This document shows positions 35,119 to 50,251 of a stretch of 64,000 nt of DNA, one piece after another. Location: NCBI GenBank assembly GCA_013368315.1, contig JAACJM010000098.1:1-64000 (forward strand). Reading direction: 5' to 3'. This DNA is from Tetrapyrgos nigripes. Taxonomy: Eukaryota > Basidiomycota > Agaricomycetes > Agaricales > Campanellaceae. Below the pieces are notes generated by a model, which saw nothing but the letters and a program-made list of their open reading frames with translations, was not told where the DNA came from and made no database searches. Each line of letters starts with the position of its first letter. Position 1 is the stretch's first letter. Position numbers and translations under genes: made by a program.

Positions 35119-38100
35119 TCAAGCAATCCATCCAATCTTCTTCCAGTACCTAACCCACTTAACTGCATCGTCCCTCGTCAACGGCTGGACACTGGAAAGT
35201 GTCTTTGAAGTCAACGCTGTCTTCCCATCTTCAACGTCGAGCGCCATCTGTGGCATTCCGAATGCTTCTCCGTTCCTGCTTTTTCCCTCCTCTTGCTGAG
35301 ATTTCACCACACCCTTATAAAACGGTAGAAGTTGAACTGCAGGAAGTTCTGCTAGCTTCCTGTCTCCTTCTAAATCCAAACTCTTCTTCCCCTCCTCCTC
35401 TAACCTCGCTAACCATTTATCATACGGAACCAAGTCAATCTGGCCTCCCAACTCTTCTATAATTGCTGGAGCGATTGTGTCAGACCATGTTACTGGATTC
35501 GGGTTGGCCAGATGTAGGATTCTCGCAGACCCAGAGTCTGGGATGTCGTTCAAATAATCATCGACAATCACTCTGGCTGCGATATCAACTGGGATCCACG
35601 AGATGGTCTGTCCACCGTAAGTATACGATTTTCTCCGTTGAGAAATCTCAGGTATAAATGACTCACCTTATCATCTGCAGGCAAACACCCTAACCTAAAC
35701 GCACTCTGTACCATTCTAGGGACCCATTCTTGACGATTCCACACTCCCTGCTTGCTATCCCCACAAAGTTGACCTACACGTACAATGGTAGCTTTTCCAG
35801 GAAGTTTTGCTCGAGCAATAAGTTTTTCAGAAACCCATTTCGATTCTGTATATCCTGTTCCAATGGATACTTCTGGATGAACAAAGTCTGATTTGAGAGT
35901 GTGGATGTTTCGAATGTCTGAATAAACCAAAATTCCATAGGACGAATGAAGATTAATTAAACCAGGCGGAATCTGGAAAGCTTCACCTACTTTGAAAAAT
36001 CCCAATGGAACTCGTATAAAGCAGGTGAGCATTGGAAATCAATGCAAGGTCAATCAAGTTGCGAAGACCCTTGATGTTAGATGTGAAGGATGGCAATGAG
36101 ACGTTGAAGTCTACTAGCCAAGCTACAAATGAACAAATGAATTTCGATCTTTCTTTGACATCGAACAATCGAAGATACCATTATGCACGATATGAGTGAC
36201 TGATGCTTGTATCTGCGTATACGGAAGAAAAGTAAGAAATTGTTATCCAAAATTCAAGGCAGGCGAAAATCAGACTTATGTACTCACCTCCTCATAAACC
36301 TTCTTATCAACATCCAACTTATTCATTGCCAGATTAGCTTCCAACAAAACCACTTTACCCTCCAATATCTTCGATTTCAACTTCTGCTTGCCAATTCCCC
36401 TCTCTTCAAAAGCCTTTAGCTGTCTTTCCAAAATACCAGTATCCCCTCTCCTATTGCATGCATAAATGCAGAAAATACTGTCATCATCAATCAATTGAGA
36501 GAGAAGATGAGAACCTAGAGCTCCAGTTGTTCCCGTCACTAGAACCACTTTCATACCCTTTTCCTTGGCCAAACCAACTCCAGACACTGAAGGGAAATTC
36601 TGAGAAAATCTGTCAATCATCAAGAGCATTGCAGCTCTTTTGTTGTGAATAATCTGACTCTGATCATCGCCATTCCAGGTCCCACTGGCAACAGAGGAAA
36701 TGAAGATAGAGAGTTGGTCAATAGTGGGATGATCATAGACAAAATTTTTTGTCGTCCAATTTCTGCTATCCACTTTGGCAGAGTCACGTAGAGCTCTGAG
36801 AAGTGAGTTGCGAATCCAGGTGGCTTGGAGACTAAATATCAGATTTTGGATTGTTAGTCAGATACAAAGAGTAAATTGAAATGAGGTTTTATACCTGTCA
36901 CATCCGTGTTCGAAAAGATCATCCTGATCTGATATGTCTTTTTGAAGAACCTTCTGAACAACAGCTTGAACAAATTCCTTGGTGGGTCGGATATCCCAGT
37001 CCTGAGGTGCTGGGATGCTAGCCTGAGTACTCTCATCAACCGTCCTATACATCTCCTTTATTTCTTGATCATAGTCATTCACGATGGCTTGTCTTCTGTA
37101 TAGGTATTGAAATAAATTGAATGTGGTTTATCTTAGTTAAATAACAAAGATGAAATATACCTTATGGTGTTCTTAGCCGTATAAGTGAATGGCTTTGCAG
37201 GATTCGCAACAAGAATCATCTGATAGTAACAATTAGTGATATTTTCAGTAGCATAATATTAAATAAACAGCGACTGACTTCCTTGAATAGCCTTGAATGC
37301 TGAGGAGCAAATTCATTCATTCTCTCGACAGTAGGCCTAAAAAGATAATTGAAGTCACTGAAGCATAGGAAGGAAAATCAGATCAAGATAGGATCCTACT
37401 GACCAGATCAAGTTACGAAAATCACTAAGCTCCTTTTCATTTGAAACATCAAAGGCATATTGTAGTTTTGGCTCTACAATAATTCCAGCTTGAAACTGTC
37501 CTCTTCCAAACATCACTGAGGCTTGTACATGTTGGTCTTGATTCATCAGATTTTCTAAAGGAGATAATAAATGACGGACAGACACAAATCAAAATTGTTA
37601 AAAAATGCAACGCATACCCAAAGGCCCTGGATTAGTCTGTACGATAAGGTCACAAGAAAAATTAGATGAAACCCCACTAGCCAGCAGTTCAAAAAGTATA
37701 CCTTCTCTCCAGTGTTATGCATGATCTGATCATCAGTTCTTCCAAAAACACGCCAATAATCTTTCTTGGTTGGATGTGGAGTCAAAAGATCTGAAGTGGC
37801 GTATGCAGGAATGCCATTGACGGTTGTGTTAATCACACTAGGCATGCAGGTTACATTTGACTTAATAGTGAAAGTAAGTTTGTGCGCACTTAACGCACTT
37901 CACACGCTCTAAATCCAGTGAAATATTGACATACCACCATGATAAACTCGTAAGATCCATTTCCATAAGGAACCATCTCCGGAGTAACAAGCCCTGAAAA
38001 TCTAAAGTAGTCCCAGTCATAGCCCATACTCCCATGAGCTTGAAGAAGTTTAAATACATTTATAATGTAGGCATTATATTCAGAAGACTTACCAGGAATG

Positions 38101-39541
38101 ATTGGATTCATAATTCCTCCTTCAGTCCTATAGATTATGCGTAAGTTTTTTTTTCTACTAGCTGCAAATTGAACACTCACGAGCCATAAAGAATATAAAC
38201 AGAAACTCCTTTAGAGGTCAAAAGGTCTCCAGCCTCTTTATTCAAGGGGCCACCACCATATAGCTAAAGGCAATGTTGGCAATGATACGGATATGAGAAT
38301 CAAAGACACCAGCATACCACTCCAGTTCGAGTAACAAGCCAATTTATATATTCTGGCTCTTTAGACCATGCCTTCATGTCAATAATATCAGTACTAGTGA
38401 ATGAATGAAGGTGATAACTGATAAAATGTACCTCAGCAAATGAAGGAACACAAAAAATAAGATCACTACTGGTTGCCTTTGCTGACTCAAATAAGTTTTC
38501 TGGAGTAGCTAGCACCGCAGGATTTCTGGGAGTAAATGAAGCAATAACCAGCCCACAGGATGCCTATATGATTTTAGTAAGTTTCAGCTAGTAATAATAT
38601 TTATACTTACAGTCCAGCATAACTGCAGAACACCCATTGCATGATACATTGGCATAACATGTAGAGACCAGACTTGATCAGTTAGGTCTTGCTCGCCAAA
38701 CCAAGGAATATGACACAGTTGAATGAGCCTATGGTTTGTCCATGGGATGGGTTTTGGGAAAGCAGTGGATCCTACACAAACGGAATTTTTTTAAATAAAA
38801 AATATGATTTGAAAGTGCTTATGAAAAGACTAGCAAACAACGAACCGGATGAATGAAGATACATAACAATCTCATTAGGATTAGTATGTTCCAGTGGAAG
38901 GTCACTGACATCCAAGCTAATCTGATCAGCTGGCAGAAACAAATCCTCAAAGCTGAGCATAGGGCTCAGTTGAGGGAGATTAACTTCCGCGCCATCAGAG
39001 TCGGCTTTAAGGATATTCAGAGCATCTGTCACAAGTGTCTCCATTGCGGAATCATGTCCAACCAGAATATGGTCCACTTCAACTTTACGCAACAAATGAG
39101 CTACTGCAGCTGCCGAGTTGCGTGGTGAAATAGTTAAAAAGATTCTATCTGCACGTAAGATGCTCATCATAGTGATGAAATAAGGGATTGTGTCTGTAAT
39201 TATGTATCTTCAGGAAGACCTATTGATTTTTGTAACATGATTTACACACCAGACGTAGAAAGGATGCCAATTACAGGCCTCTTCATGCTTGATACCTCTA
39301 ATGTACGACTCTTGATAATTCTTGCGCCACTGTAGATAGCAGCAACAGCCTCGGACCAGATAATGGTCCTGGACTTCCCTTCGCCATCAGTGAAAGTGAA
39401 CAAGCGATGCTGAGAGCTGTGAGACAATTGCCAATCATAAATCTGCGGTAGAGTAAGAGTTCCGTCAAGAGGAGGAGGACAAAAGGTCGCGCTGTTAAGC
39501 GTTTGAGTCTGGGGAGGGAGTGGTAACAACTTGGGGAGCAT
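35119..39541 (-). CDS. NRPS-like adenylate-forming reductase (A-T-R)
   Basis: An intron-rich gene from ATG at 39541 to TGA at 35119. The adenylation domain comes first: LHSSGST...PKPIPWTN (A3), YGSTEGGIMNP (A5, split by an intron), ATSDLLTPHP and YWRVFGRTDDQI...NTGEK (A7-A8). The carrier domain follows (DLFEHGCDSLQATWI); the phosphopantetheine serine codon is itself split by an intron near 36898/36834. The C-terminal reductase has the NAD(P) loop VLVTGTTGALGSHL (about 36530), ITHIVHNAW-type sequence, and YTESKWVSEKL with the Tyr-x3-Lys pair (about 35860). Such proteins activate an acid as AMP ester, hold it as thioester and release an aldehyde or alcohol. Lys2 is the primary-metabolism relative; this one looks like the basidiomycete secondary-metabolite group because it lacks the Lys2 N-terminal extension. 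The substrate is unknown. Confidence 0.85.
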
Positions 39542-40059
39542 GCTTGGAGTCTCACGTCGTAAGCTACAGCATCCGAGGTAGCTTTATATTCAGGGTCACG
39601 ATGATATCATGGTATAGTCAACTAACCCGTCGAGCCCCGGACTCCCGGAGTACAGACCACTGGTATAGCTAGATGCTGGCAACACGGTCTAAAGACACGC
39701 CGAAGATACAAAAATATCCGCTCGACAGAAAGGCGTACGAAAACACATTTTTGTACAGATATATCCTATATCAGAACAATAATGTCATCTATCCGTCGAG
39801 CGGATATTTTTGTCTTCTCGGCGTGAGATGACACGATGGATTCGAGTTCGCGCCGGCCGTCGAGTCAGCAGGGCAACACGGTCTAAAGATAATACGGTGG
39901 ATTCGGGTTTGTTTACAGGCTACAGACCAGTATAGCTAGATGCTGGCAACACGATGGATTCGAGTTCGTTTACAGGCTACAGACCAGTATAAGCTTTCTT
40001 ATTAGTCGGAAATTTCATTTTGCCCTTATAAGGGCTTATTAAACTGCTTTCATGCGACA
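39542..40059. repeat. Intergenic with direct repeats
   Basis: Two copies of a block containing TATAGCTAGATGCTGGCAAC (about 39663-39687 and 39928-39952). Two copies of a block containing TTTACAGGCTACAGACCAGT (about 39911 and 39968), and three near-copies of the sequence around AACACGGTCTAAAGA and ACACGATGGATTCGAG. Position 40022-40035 is a perfect palindrome GCCCTTATAAGGGC. The upstream region of the reductase gene falls here. Confidence 0.6.
39696..39825. mobile_element. Palindromic MITE-like element, 130 bp
   Basis: Inverted arms of about 31 bp: CACGCCGA..., then ACAAAAATATCCGCTCGAC on the left (39696-39726), mirrored at 39795-39825 by GTCGAGCGGATATTTTTGT and TCGGCGTG. The central 68 bp is AT-rich. 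No unambiguous target duplication, so the superfamily is undetermined. The transcript would fold as a long hairpin. Confidence 0.6.
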
Positions 40060-40623
40060 ATGGCTCATAATGAGACCTTTTCCCTTATCCCTCAACCAGT
40101 ATGCTCGAAACCTACCTCATTTGAAAGCTTACTTCAATGGCTCTCTAGGATCCCTGGATTCAGTGTGTCTATAGCTAGCAGTGAGCAAGCACCAGTTTTA
40201 GTGTGGGAATTCTTCCTTACAATGCCGCGACCATAAAGACATTGACCTCCTCGCCGTTTGCTTGCTCACCTGGTCTCAAAAATATCAGCTTCGTAAAGCC
40301 TCACATAAGACCTCCAAAATGAGGTGCAACTTAAGTCCGCCAAAGCACGTTTAAGGAAAAAGTGTCATTACAAACGCTTATTAAATTTCTATCGCTTACA
40401 AGGGAGAAATGATTTTTCCGACATTTTTTATGGAAGAGACCTGCAGAGAAAAACAGGAAATTCCCCAATGACTTACGGGGGCAGAAGGAATGAACAACGC
40501 AGGATATCGATGCTGCACACTTCAAATGAGGGCGAAAGGGCTCAGGCATTTGAGTTTCTTAACAGAGTTTCAGTACGAGCGCTAAGGACACTTGTTGAGA
40601 AGGACGAACTTTATCGTTGATGA
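40060..40623 (+). pseudogene. Degraded ORF chain, unrecognised
   Basis: ATG at 40060 opens a 58-residue frame (SLIPQPVCSKPTSFESLLQW). Protein-like sequence continues in other phases (KDIDLLAVCLLTWSQKYQL at about 40238, then KSAKARLRKKCHYKRLLNF to 40620). At least two frame changes lie between, with no good introns. The basic composition and aromatic pattern resemble transposon-encoded proteins, but I cannot name a family. Confidence 0.3.
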
Positions 40624-41284
40624 CTGTTGATGAAAGGGAACTTTCTTTTGTAGAACGAGGTAAGGATTTTAAAGGAAGAAAAATATAAACGGAATATAAC
40701 GAGAACGAAATACATACCTCATTCTTCTACCTCAGTGTAATATTGAGACCGAGATCACCCAAGAGCGCGGAGCTCAAGCCGTTCACTCCAATCTCGAAAA
40801 AAATAGACATCTAGATTCATAGGCTTGACCCTTTTCACGTTTGAATAAGGCGGTATTACTTGAAGGTTTGACGTTGGGTTTGGAAAGGAGAAGGAGAGAA
40901 AGCAGCCGTAAAGTGAGATAGAGATGGCATATTAATGCTGGGTACGAGCGTCAACTTCAGGTAAGTAGCGAGGTAAAGGCAATTGCACGACGGCGGCTAG
41001 TCTTTTGAGGAGTGGGACCATTAGCCTTGAGCAAGATGAGGAGGAGGAGCCGCGAGCAACGCCGTAGTCTCGAGGGATCCGGAAGGAAACGTGACCGTGA
41101 CCCTTCGGACTCGACGGAACGACGAGCTCAGCAGCTCCCAGGACCAGTACTTACTAATTTTCCGGATTCTCCTCCTGTGTCTTCACTTTTGCTCTTCTTC
41201 CACTATCTGGCTTCTTATCTTTCGCCTCTCTACAGAGCTCTTTACATCGTTATTTATTAGAACAAGAGGACAGGGCAGGAACAC
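40624..41284. other. HEM25 upstream region
   Basis: No gene supported. The frame at 41012-41260 starts with an Arg-rich stretch (KMRRRSREQRRS) but has no motif and ends just before the HEM25 start, so it is more likely 5' UTR or promoter. It includes the short repeat also seen at 31275-31325. Confidence 0.4.
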
Positions 41285-42418
41285 ATGAAAAATGTCGGGC
41301 TGCAAATGAGTTCGGGTGCGTCCATTATCCAACAAATCCTTCTCAGTGACTCACAAACTACTATTTCTACTCTGTAGGCGCAGTGTCCGGACTTGCAGCA
41401 ACATTAGTTCTCCAACCTTGTGCGTAAAGCTCTCGAGTCCGGTCTGAGTAATATCCCCTCTGACCGTATATTCATATTCTGCAGTTGATTTGGTCAAAAC
41501 TCGTGTTCAACAAGGCTTCGTGCAACCCGCAACCAGCGGATTTTCCACCGTACCACCCACTCTTTACGCCCGCCCGACAATTATACAAACGGCCAAAGAT
41601 ATCGTATCCGAGAACGGTGTCAAAGGACTCTGGAGAGGAACAAATGCATCATTGCTCCGAAATGTCCCTGGCATGGCCGTGTACCTCACGACCGTAACCC
41701 AACTACGAACCTTCATGGCTACTTCTCCCTATTTTGCAAATGTTCTGACGGAAAACGTGGGAGCGAGAAAGGCAGGAGAGTCGGTCCTTCCCAAACTAAA
41801 TACTCAGGGCAACCTGATATCTGGTGCGGTGGCCCGAGTGAGTGTGGGGTTTTTGTTTAATCCACTCTCAGTTATGAAAGCGAGGTTTGAGGTGAGTAAT
41901 ACCTCCGTCTATTCGGTCGTGTGAGCACTGACTAATTGGCATGGTATGCGCAGAGCAATATGTACGCATACACCTCTATGCGTTCTGCTTTCCTATCCAT
42001 CGCTCGTGGTGGTCCTTCCGAACTATTTCGTGGATTCTCCGCTACCTCACTGCGAGATGCACCTTACGCAGGGATGTTCATGGTGTTTTACGAGGGCTTG
42101 AAACGCCACGCTTCGTCAGTCCTTCCCACCGACTCACCCGGTGAAACGGCCCTGTTGCATAGTATGTGTGGTGCGACAGCTAGCGGACTTGCGACAGCCG
42201 CAACGCATCCGTTTGACGTCATTAAAACCAAATTACAAGTGCTATCCTCAGAGGAGAGGTACCGCGGATTTACGTCGACTGTAAGGACAATTTGGAAGGA
42301 ACGAGGTGTAATGGGTTATCTAGACGGTGTCAGCTTGCGACTGGGAAGGAAGGTCTTGAGCTCAGCGATAGGTTGGGGAGTATATGAGTGTATTCTTGTT
42401 GTGATGTATAAGACGTAG
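41285..42418 (+). CDS. HEM25: Mitochondrial glycine carrier, SLC25A38/Hem25 type
   Basis: Four exons (41285-41315, 41378-41419, 41485-41891, 41954-42418) give 314 residues, usual for a mitochondrial carrier. Three carrier repeats are seen: VLQPFDLVKTRVQQ (the Px[DE]xx[KR] motif is split by an intron), LFNPLSVMKARFESNMY, and ATHPFDVIKTKLQVL. Family-specific segments are GLWRGTNASLLRNVPGMAVY and LFRGFSATSLRDAPYAGMFM. Hem25/SLC25A38 brings glycine into mitochondria for the first step of haem synthesis, and in yeast it has also been linked to isopentenyl pyrophosphate import. It acts in the inner membrane. The start was chosen because MKNVGLQMSSGAVSGLAATL gives the standard N-terminus of the first repeat. 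Confidence 0.85.
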
Positions 42419-42522
42419 AGATAGGCGTATAACAATGGTAATGGTATGTATGGTACAAATAAAAACACTTCTTAATTCCGCTCCTTCACTACTAGTTCTA
42501 TTTTGACCGGGGTTCTCATGCA

Positions 42523-45091
42523 ATGGTCAAGAACTGGGACGTTTACAGCAGGCAAACACTCGACCTAGCCTCTTCTGCCACCTCATTCGGCTTCGGTGCA
42601 GCTAAAGCATGTACGAAATTCGGCTTCGCCGTCACTCGTGGAATTGCCTCGACCGCAGTGGGTGTAACGACCACCGTCGTTGACCATGCTTTGTTTGGTG
42701 GGGTTGGCGTTACCAGGCCTGTTTTAGGAGGAGCAGTTTCTACAGCTATTTCCTTGGCAGAACAAATTACTCTCGCTCCAATACATCTTGGAGAGTACAT
42801 CACCAGTACTTCCTTCACCGCGGCACACGGTTCTATCAATGTACTTTCGGTGTTCTTCCCCGGGAGTCACGAAGCATCATTCTCGCTAATCTCCTTCATC
42901 ACACTCGTCAGAGAAGAGTTAAATCAACCCGGTGGAGGGAATGGGATTGGTGGAGGCGGTCCGGGGAATAACAGTCAGTTTGGGATTATGGAGGTTGCGA
43001 GAGCGATAATAGCTTGGGTAGCATTGCAGGGTGTAACGCAGGAGTGGCAGGAGAAGAAATGGTTAAAGAGGATGCGGGAGATACACGTCAACGAGCATGA
43101 TCCTCACTACAGGGACCCGACGAGGTTTGATTCCATGAAGTCTACTTTGAAGAGAAGGTGCGTTGCAATTCTTTTTGCAATGTTTCTATCCTCTTTTGCT
43201 AATCCTAATCGTTCACGCTAGAGGCTCCAGAATCCGTGTAACATCCGACGTCAAGTTCCCAGATAATAGAGGTCAAATCATTGCCGCCGACATTGGCGAT
43301 GCCCCTTCTAGAGCGTCTTCGATATTTAGCTCACAACGCACACCATCTACGACCTCTACAACTACTCGTGCATCCACATACATGGATAGAATTTTCAATC
43401 CTACGCATAACTATTTAACCCAGGCCCAACCATCCTCTTCTGCACCCAAACCTCTGTCCAACGCCGAACTCAAGACTACTCTACGTCGACTTTCCAAGAT
43501 GGTATTGGCGGGTTATGGTGGAGCCTCGCTTTTATTCTTCGGCGTCCCCCTCTCCGCCACGCCTGGCGGCAGGAACATCAGAGGGACTATCCAAGAGTCT
43601 GGAGCTATCCAGACCAATGCTAAAGGCAAAGCGAAGGAAGAAGAAGACGAACTGGCTCGTGCAGTCAATCTAAGTGAAGCAGAAGCAGCAGGAGATGAGT
43701 GGGAACTACTCGAAGAAGAAGACTGGAATGCAGAGCTTGAAGAAGAAGAGAAGGAGTATTCGTGGTGGGATGTGCTATTGGGGAGACATGATATAGAGTT
43801 GTTTGAGAAGTCTGCTAAGGATGATGAGGATGGGAAGGATGATAAGAATAAGAGTAAGGATGGAGGAGCGAAGGCGAATGATAAGGGCAAGAGGAAGAAG
43901 GCAGATGTAGTGATTGGGAGAGAGCATTTGATGCCCCGATTTTGGGTGTTGACGGATCATTCGAGAGCGGAGGTTGTATTGGTATTGAGGGGTACGTCTG
44001 GTCTGTCTGCTTTACACTGTTGTATAACTGATTATTTGCAGGTACAATGTCCCTGAACGAAATAGCTGTCGACCTCACATGTCATACTGAGGAATTTGAG
44101 CCCGCTTCTGCGCCTGAATCTGATTCAGATGAAGACGGTCTATCTATTCCTGGACGATTTGCGTTTCCCCAGAAGAAGCGGTCAAACTCTGTTACTAGTA
44201 CTTGTGGGTCTTGATCTCATACAGCTTTCTTCTAGCGCTAATTTCGATTATCTAGCTACAACCTATCGACCAACCTACGTGGTTCACTCAGGTATGCTTC
44301 GTATGGCCCATGCCATGGGAGACATTGGCAAACCCGTCCAGGCAGCAGTGCACGAAGCTCTTTATAGGAATCCAGGCTACAATTTAGTCCTATGCGGACA
44401 TTCCTTAGGTGCTGGAGTAGCAGGTTTACTAGGCCTGATGTGGGCTTCCCCACTCACTTGCCTAACCGTACCTTCATCCGGACTTCCCATCAACCGCCGA
44501 GTCTCCGTATACTGCTTCGCTCCTCCAGCGCTGTGTGATGCTGCTCTCGGAAAGCTAGCTAGTAACTTGATCGTCAGCTTTGTGTATTCCCATGATGTAG
44601 TGAGCCGGCTGAGTTTTGGGAGTATGAAGGATCTGAGGAATGCAGCTGCGTGGTTGTGTGAAGGCGAAGCGAGTGGTTCTAGTGATTCTGGCTCCAAGTC
44701 TGGGTACTCGGCTGTGACGATTCGTGCGTCGAGGTGGAAATCCGGAACGGGGAGAGAGGATGATATGGATTGGTTTATTGCTGTGAGGAAGACGTTGGAG
44801 GCGAATATGCGTCAGGCGACTACGTTTCCACCGGGGAAGGTGCTTTGGGCATTGAGAGACGGGGATATGCATCCGGCACATAGGATAAAGGTGGAGAATA
44901 CGGGGATGGGGGTGAAGAAGCTGAGGCTGTTTGAGGTGTTAGATGTGGAGGAGGTATTTGGGCAGATTGTGTTTGCTAGAGATATGCTAGGGTGAGTGGT
45001 ATATGGTTTCGTCTGGCTTCAACAACTGACTCTTCTTTACAGGTCGCATATGCCTCATAGATATGACAGCGTGCTACACGATCTGCTCTAA
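42523..45091 (+). CDS. Class 3 lipase, diacylglycerol-lipase-like
   Basis: Exons 42523-43157, 43222-43991, 44042 to about 44190, about 44235-44991 and 45043-45091; the third-to-fourth junction is not certain because no canonical pair keeps phase cleanly. The long N-terminus has glycine- and valine-rich hydrophobic stretches (about 30-120) and a membrane-like segment (GYGGASLLFFGVPLSA). An acidic, Lys-rich insert (ELEEEEKEYSWWDVLLGRHD) precedes the alpha/beta-hydrolase core. The core has the nucleophile elbow LCGHSLGAGVAGLLG, HSGMLRMAHAM before it, and a late VLWALRDGDMHPAHRIK region that may carry the catalytic histidine. Class 3 lipases of this build act on di- or triacylglycerols at membranes or lipid droplets. 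The gene starts 105 bp after HEM25 on the same strand but has its own start region. Confidence 0.82.
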
Positions 45092-45474
45092 GCTCCTCCG
45101 ATTACTCTCTCTATCTGTATACACGTTTTTGCATGCTTCCAACATTTCTTGCATAGTTACCCTTATTGTATATTTCCTCATCCATCCACTACAGATGATA
45201 CCAGACGTTCATCCCATTGATCATGTAATGCGTACATGTAGTTGTACAATACTCTAATGTATTCTTACCTAGTGCCTTACACTGCTTTGAGGTATTCTGA
45301 GATTTCGATTTGTCCACGTTGTGTTTCGCGCGACGCGTCTTACTCAAACTCCCATCATGGCGGTACACTCCCATGTTCCTGGGCGCCTTTCTCACCGCAT
45401 ACACTTAGAATTCGTTCAAACTCCGCCCAGTCTTCAATGGGACCAAGACTATTCTCAAGCTAGCATACCTTAGC

Positions 45475-47469
<1,995 letters not shown>

Positions 47470-48206
47470 TCTATTCGCTGTGAGTACAAGCAAACCATCT
47501 GGGCAATCCTTACTGCCTTGTAGAGTAATGCCCACGTCGCTTCTATTGTGAGGAGGAGGGTGCAGTCCGGTTGCAGGATCCGCCAATGAAACTAGTACTA
47601 CTCGGATATCTAAGTACATCTTCCTCGTCGGTAGTATGTTTTCCGGGGATAATTTCGTGGCTTTCCTTCAATACAGTTCATTCTCACATACGGAAGAGAG
47701 AAGAGCTCGGGAAACCATTGGTCAACCATATGCATTGGTGTCGGATACGTTTGTTTCGCGTCGTCCGCGCGTCTTGTCTTCAGCTTCAAATCTCCATCTC
47801 TTCGTCCCCTACTTTCAACAACGCAACTCTATCACCTATTAAACCATGACTCCTCGACGGTCATCCTCCCGGAAATACCACCATTCTCAACCTAAAGAAG
47901 TCCATATATCCGACTCCTTCCGTGACAAAAGTTGTCGACTAGTGAGAACTACTTACTTACGTTGCAGACTGGATGGATTCGAACTCTTGGATGAGCTTAA
48001 TGTGAATGGAAGATCTTGAGAAGGGGATTTGGTGGTATTGAAGAGGGAAGTAAAGACGAGCATGAGTATGTATACCGTTCTCAGTTTTCAGTCCATCTCA
48101 TCGATTCGCTATGCAGCATCGCTGCTTTTTCTGACTTCCACTGTCGTTCACCTTTGTTGTAACGACTCACTGCTAGTACTACGCTTGAAAGACTGCAGAA
48201 GGTCCT
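47470..48206. other. Intergenic 3' of esterase
   Basis: No gene with motifs. Frames at 47571-47849 and 48029-48217 overlap in different phases. The interval ends at the target duplication of the 48215 hAT-like element. Confidence 0.4.
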
Positions 48207-48594
48207 CACCTGCTTAGGGCACGGAAAGTTCGGTCCTGGACCTTGGTCCGGACTGAACTTCCCAGAAAATGGGAGAATTGGAAACTCCTTCTCCAGCTCT
48301 CCCGATCATATCCCGCGGCAACATGGCTGACCGGCATTGGCCATCCGCTTACATAACTCATGCACTGCTGGCACCTGTCACAGTCTTCTAGCGTCGTCTT
48401 TCCTCCTCGTACTGCTTCTGCGTCTCGGTTCTTGGTTGGCATTCCTGGCTGCACACGCGCCGGCTCTGCTAACTAAGTCTTTTCTTTTTGCTTTCACTCT
48501 TGTTGGGTGTGACTAGGTCAGCACCGCAATCTTGGCTGGGCCAAGGTTATCCACTGGCTTGGCCGGTACCTTCAAATGCGCACATACTCCAGCC

Positions 48595-49990
48595 TAGGGC
48601 TCCAACCGAATACTATTAAATACTGTTATAACTGGTTAATAACAGGTTAAAATAATAACAAGTTATACCTGAGCCCAGTAACAGGTATTAACTGTTATAA
48701 CCTGTTAGTAACTGGTAGCCACATGCCGGCAATTTCTGAAGAATGACATCACGTCAATGACGGTCCATCAATTGCTGTGTGAGGTTGAGTCAGACCTGAA
48801 CATCAGATTCCTGCACTAAATCTTTTCCCTGACAGCCATACCGCCACCTTTCCTCTTTTGCGCTAGCTTTGGGCGGAGCATGTATGAATCAATAAGCACT
48901 GTATAATGTTGCGAAACCATCTGTGAGGTTGAGCCGGACCCGGACATCAGAGTCCTGCACAAAATATTTTCCCTGACAACCATATCGCCGCCTTCCCTCT
49001 TTTGCACTAGTGGGCGCCAATGACAAGCTCACTTAAATTCTTGACCATTGACGTGGACCATCCTAGAATCTTTGAAGCTGCACACAGGACTATGGAAGTC
49101 ATTACTCATAAGAAGTACTTAGACACTGGTAAACTTATCATTTTTTACTTGTTTCTTACACATATTATGCACTTACAGTGATATATTACCCTGGTGAGTA
49201 TCAGGCAATGCTTTCCGGATGTCTATGCATTGAACAACAATTTTTTCCAGTATACCATCTGATATTCCGCCTGAATTGGTTTGGAAAGCGTCATTCAGAT
49301 GAATATCAGCAGGCGAAGGCCCTTTTTGAGCATGTCTACGAGTCCTATTCTCAGGCTGTGCCTGTGGGCTCGAACGGCGTCTCTCTGAGAAAGCCAAAGA
49401 AGACATCCAGCAATGACAAACTCTTTGAGTCTCTGTGGAACGAAATGCCATCTGATTCAGAAGATGAGAGCTTGTCTGATATACAGGGTAACTCTAGCCA
49501 AACATCAGATGAATTAGAGCAATATTTTTCTGGAGAGGGAGGGTAGGGCAAAATGAAAAAGCCCTTGCAATGGCGGAAGGTATTCTGGGTTTTTATGTCT
49601 GTGTTGAATCCTATTCATGTTTTCCCATAGACCCACTGCAAGACCACTGAAGATCAACATGGATTTCCAGTCATATCACGCATAGCCCATGACTTTTTGG
49701 CCATTCCAGGAACAAGTGTATCTGTTGAACGGCTATTCTCAAAATTGCGTCACCTTTGCTCTGATGTGCACTCATCTATGAAAGCCGAGACCACTACTCA
49801 AGCAATGTACATAAAGGTCTGGTTGAAGGAGGGACTCTTTGAATTTCACTCCCATAAGCTTATTTCACGCAAAATCCGGTTGTTGGAAAAATCTGTTAGT
49901 AACTAGTTACAACATGTTATAACATAGTATACCTGTTACTTATTAGTTACCTCGAGAATTGTAACAAGTAATTAACAGGTTGGAGCCCTA
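48595..49990 (+). mobile_element. hAT-like element with transposase remnant
   Basis: 1396 bp. Ends TAGGGCTCCAACC...GGTTGGAGCCCTA; perfect duplication CTCCAGCC at 48587-48594 and 49991-49998. Subterminal zones repeat motifs such as GTTATAACTGGTTA and TTAATAACAGGTTA, as in the 54640 and 60418 elements. It holds the C-terminal portion of a transposase, so it is an internally deleted derivative. Confidence 0.93.
49020..49906 (+). pseudogene. hAT transposase C-terminal fragment
   Basis: Two pieces separated by a probable intron or gap at 49545-49635. The first has YYPGEYQAMLSGCLCIEQQF near 49186 and a Ser/Asp/Glu-rich linker (SDSEDESLSDIQG). The second has FPVISRIAHDFLAIPGTSVS and VERLFSKLRHLCSDVHSSM (about 49660-49790), the conserved hAT dimerisation region near the C-terminus. 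The catalytic DDE core and N-terminal zinc finger are missing, so it cannot act as a transposase. Confidence 0.8.
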
Positions 49991-50251
49991 CTCCAGCCGC
50001 CCTTTTGGCATGTGGCAACTGTTCTCATCTGTGTCCAGGAGAGCCATTCGAGGTATTCTGAGTACGTGTTTATTTTTAGCTATTCCTTTTCTGCCCCTCT
50101 TTTCCATAAAACATATGAAAATTGCCCACCCACGCATATATAAGGCCTACAATCTTTCTCGTTCCCCATTCCTACCTTTCGTCTCATTCTCTCATTCTCA
50201 CACTCGCTTTTCTTCTTTCAGTCTTTCGAACGAACACCCACTGCAGTTATC

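Noticed and set aside
41012..41260. Arg-rich frame before HEM25
   Set aside because: No start context or motif, and it ends just before a convincing gene start; likely 5' UTR.
47960..47990. Sequence resembling a tRNA T-loop (GGATTCGAACTC)
   Set aside because: No acceptor stem, D-arm or anticodon arm can be drawn around it.
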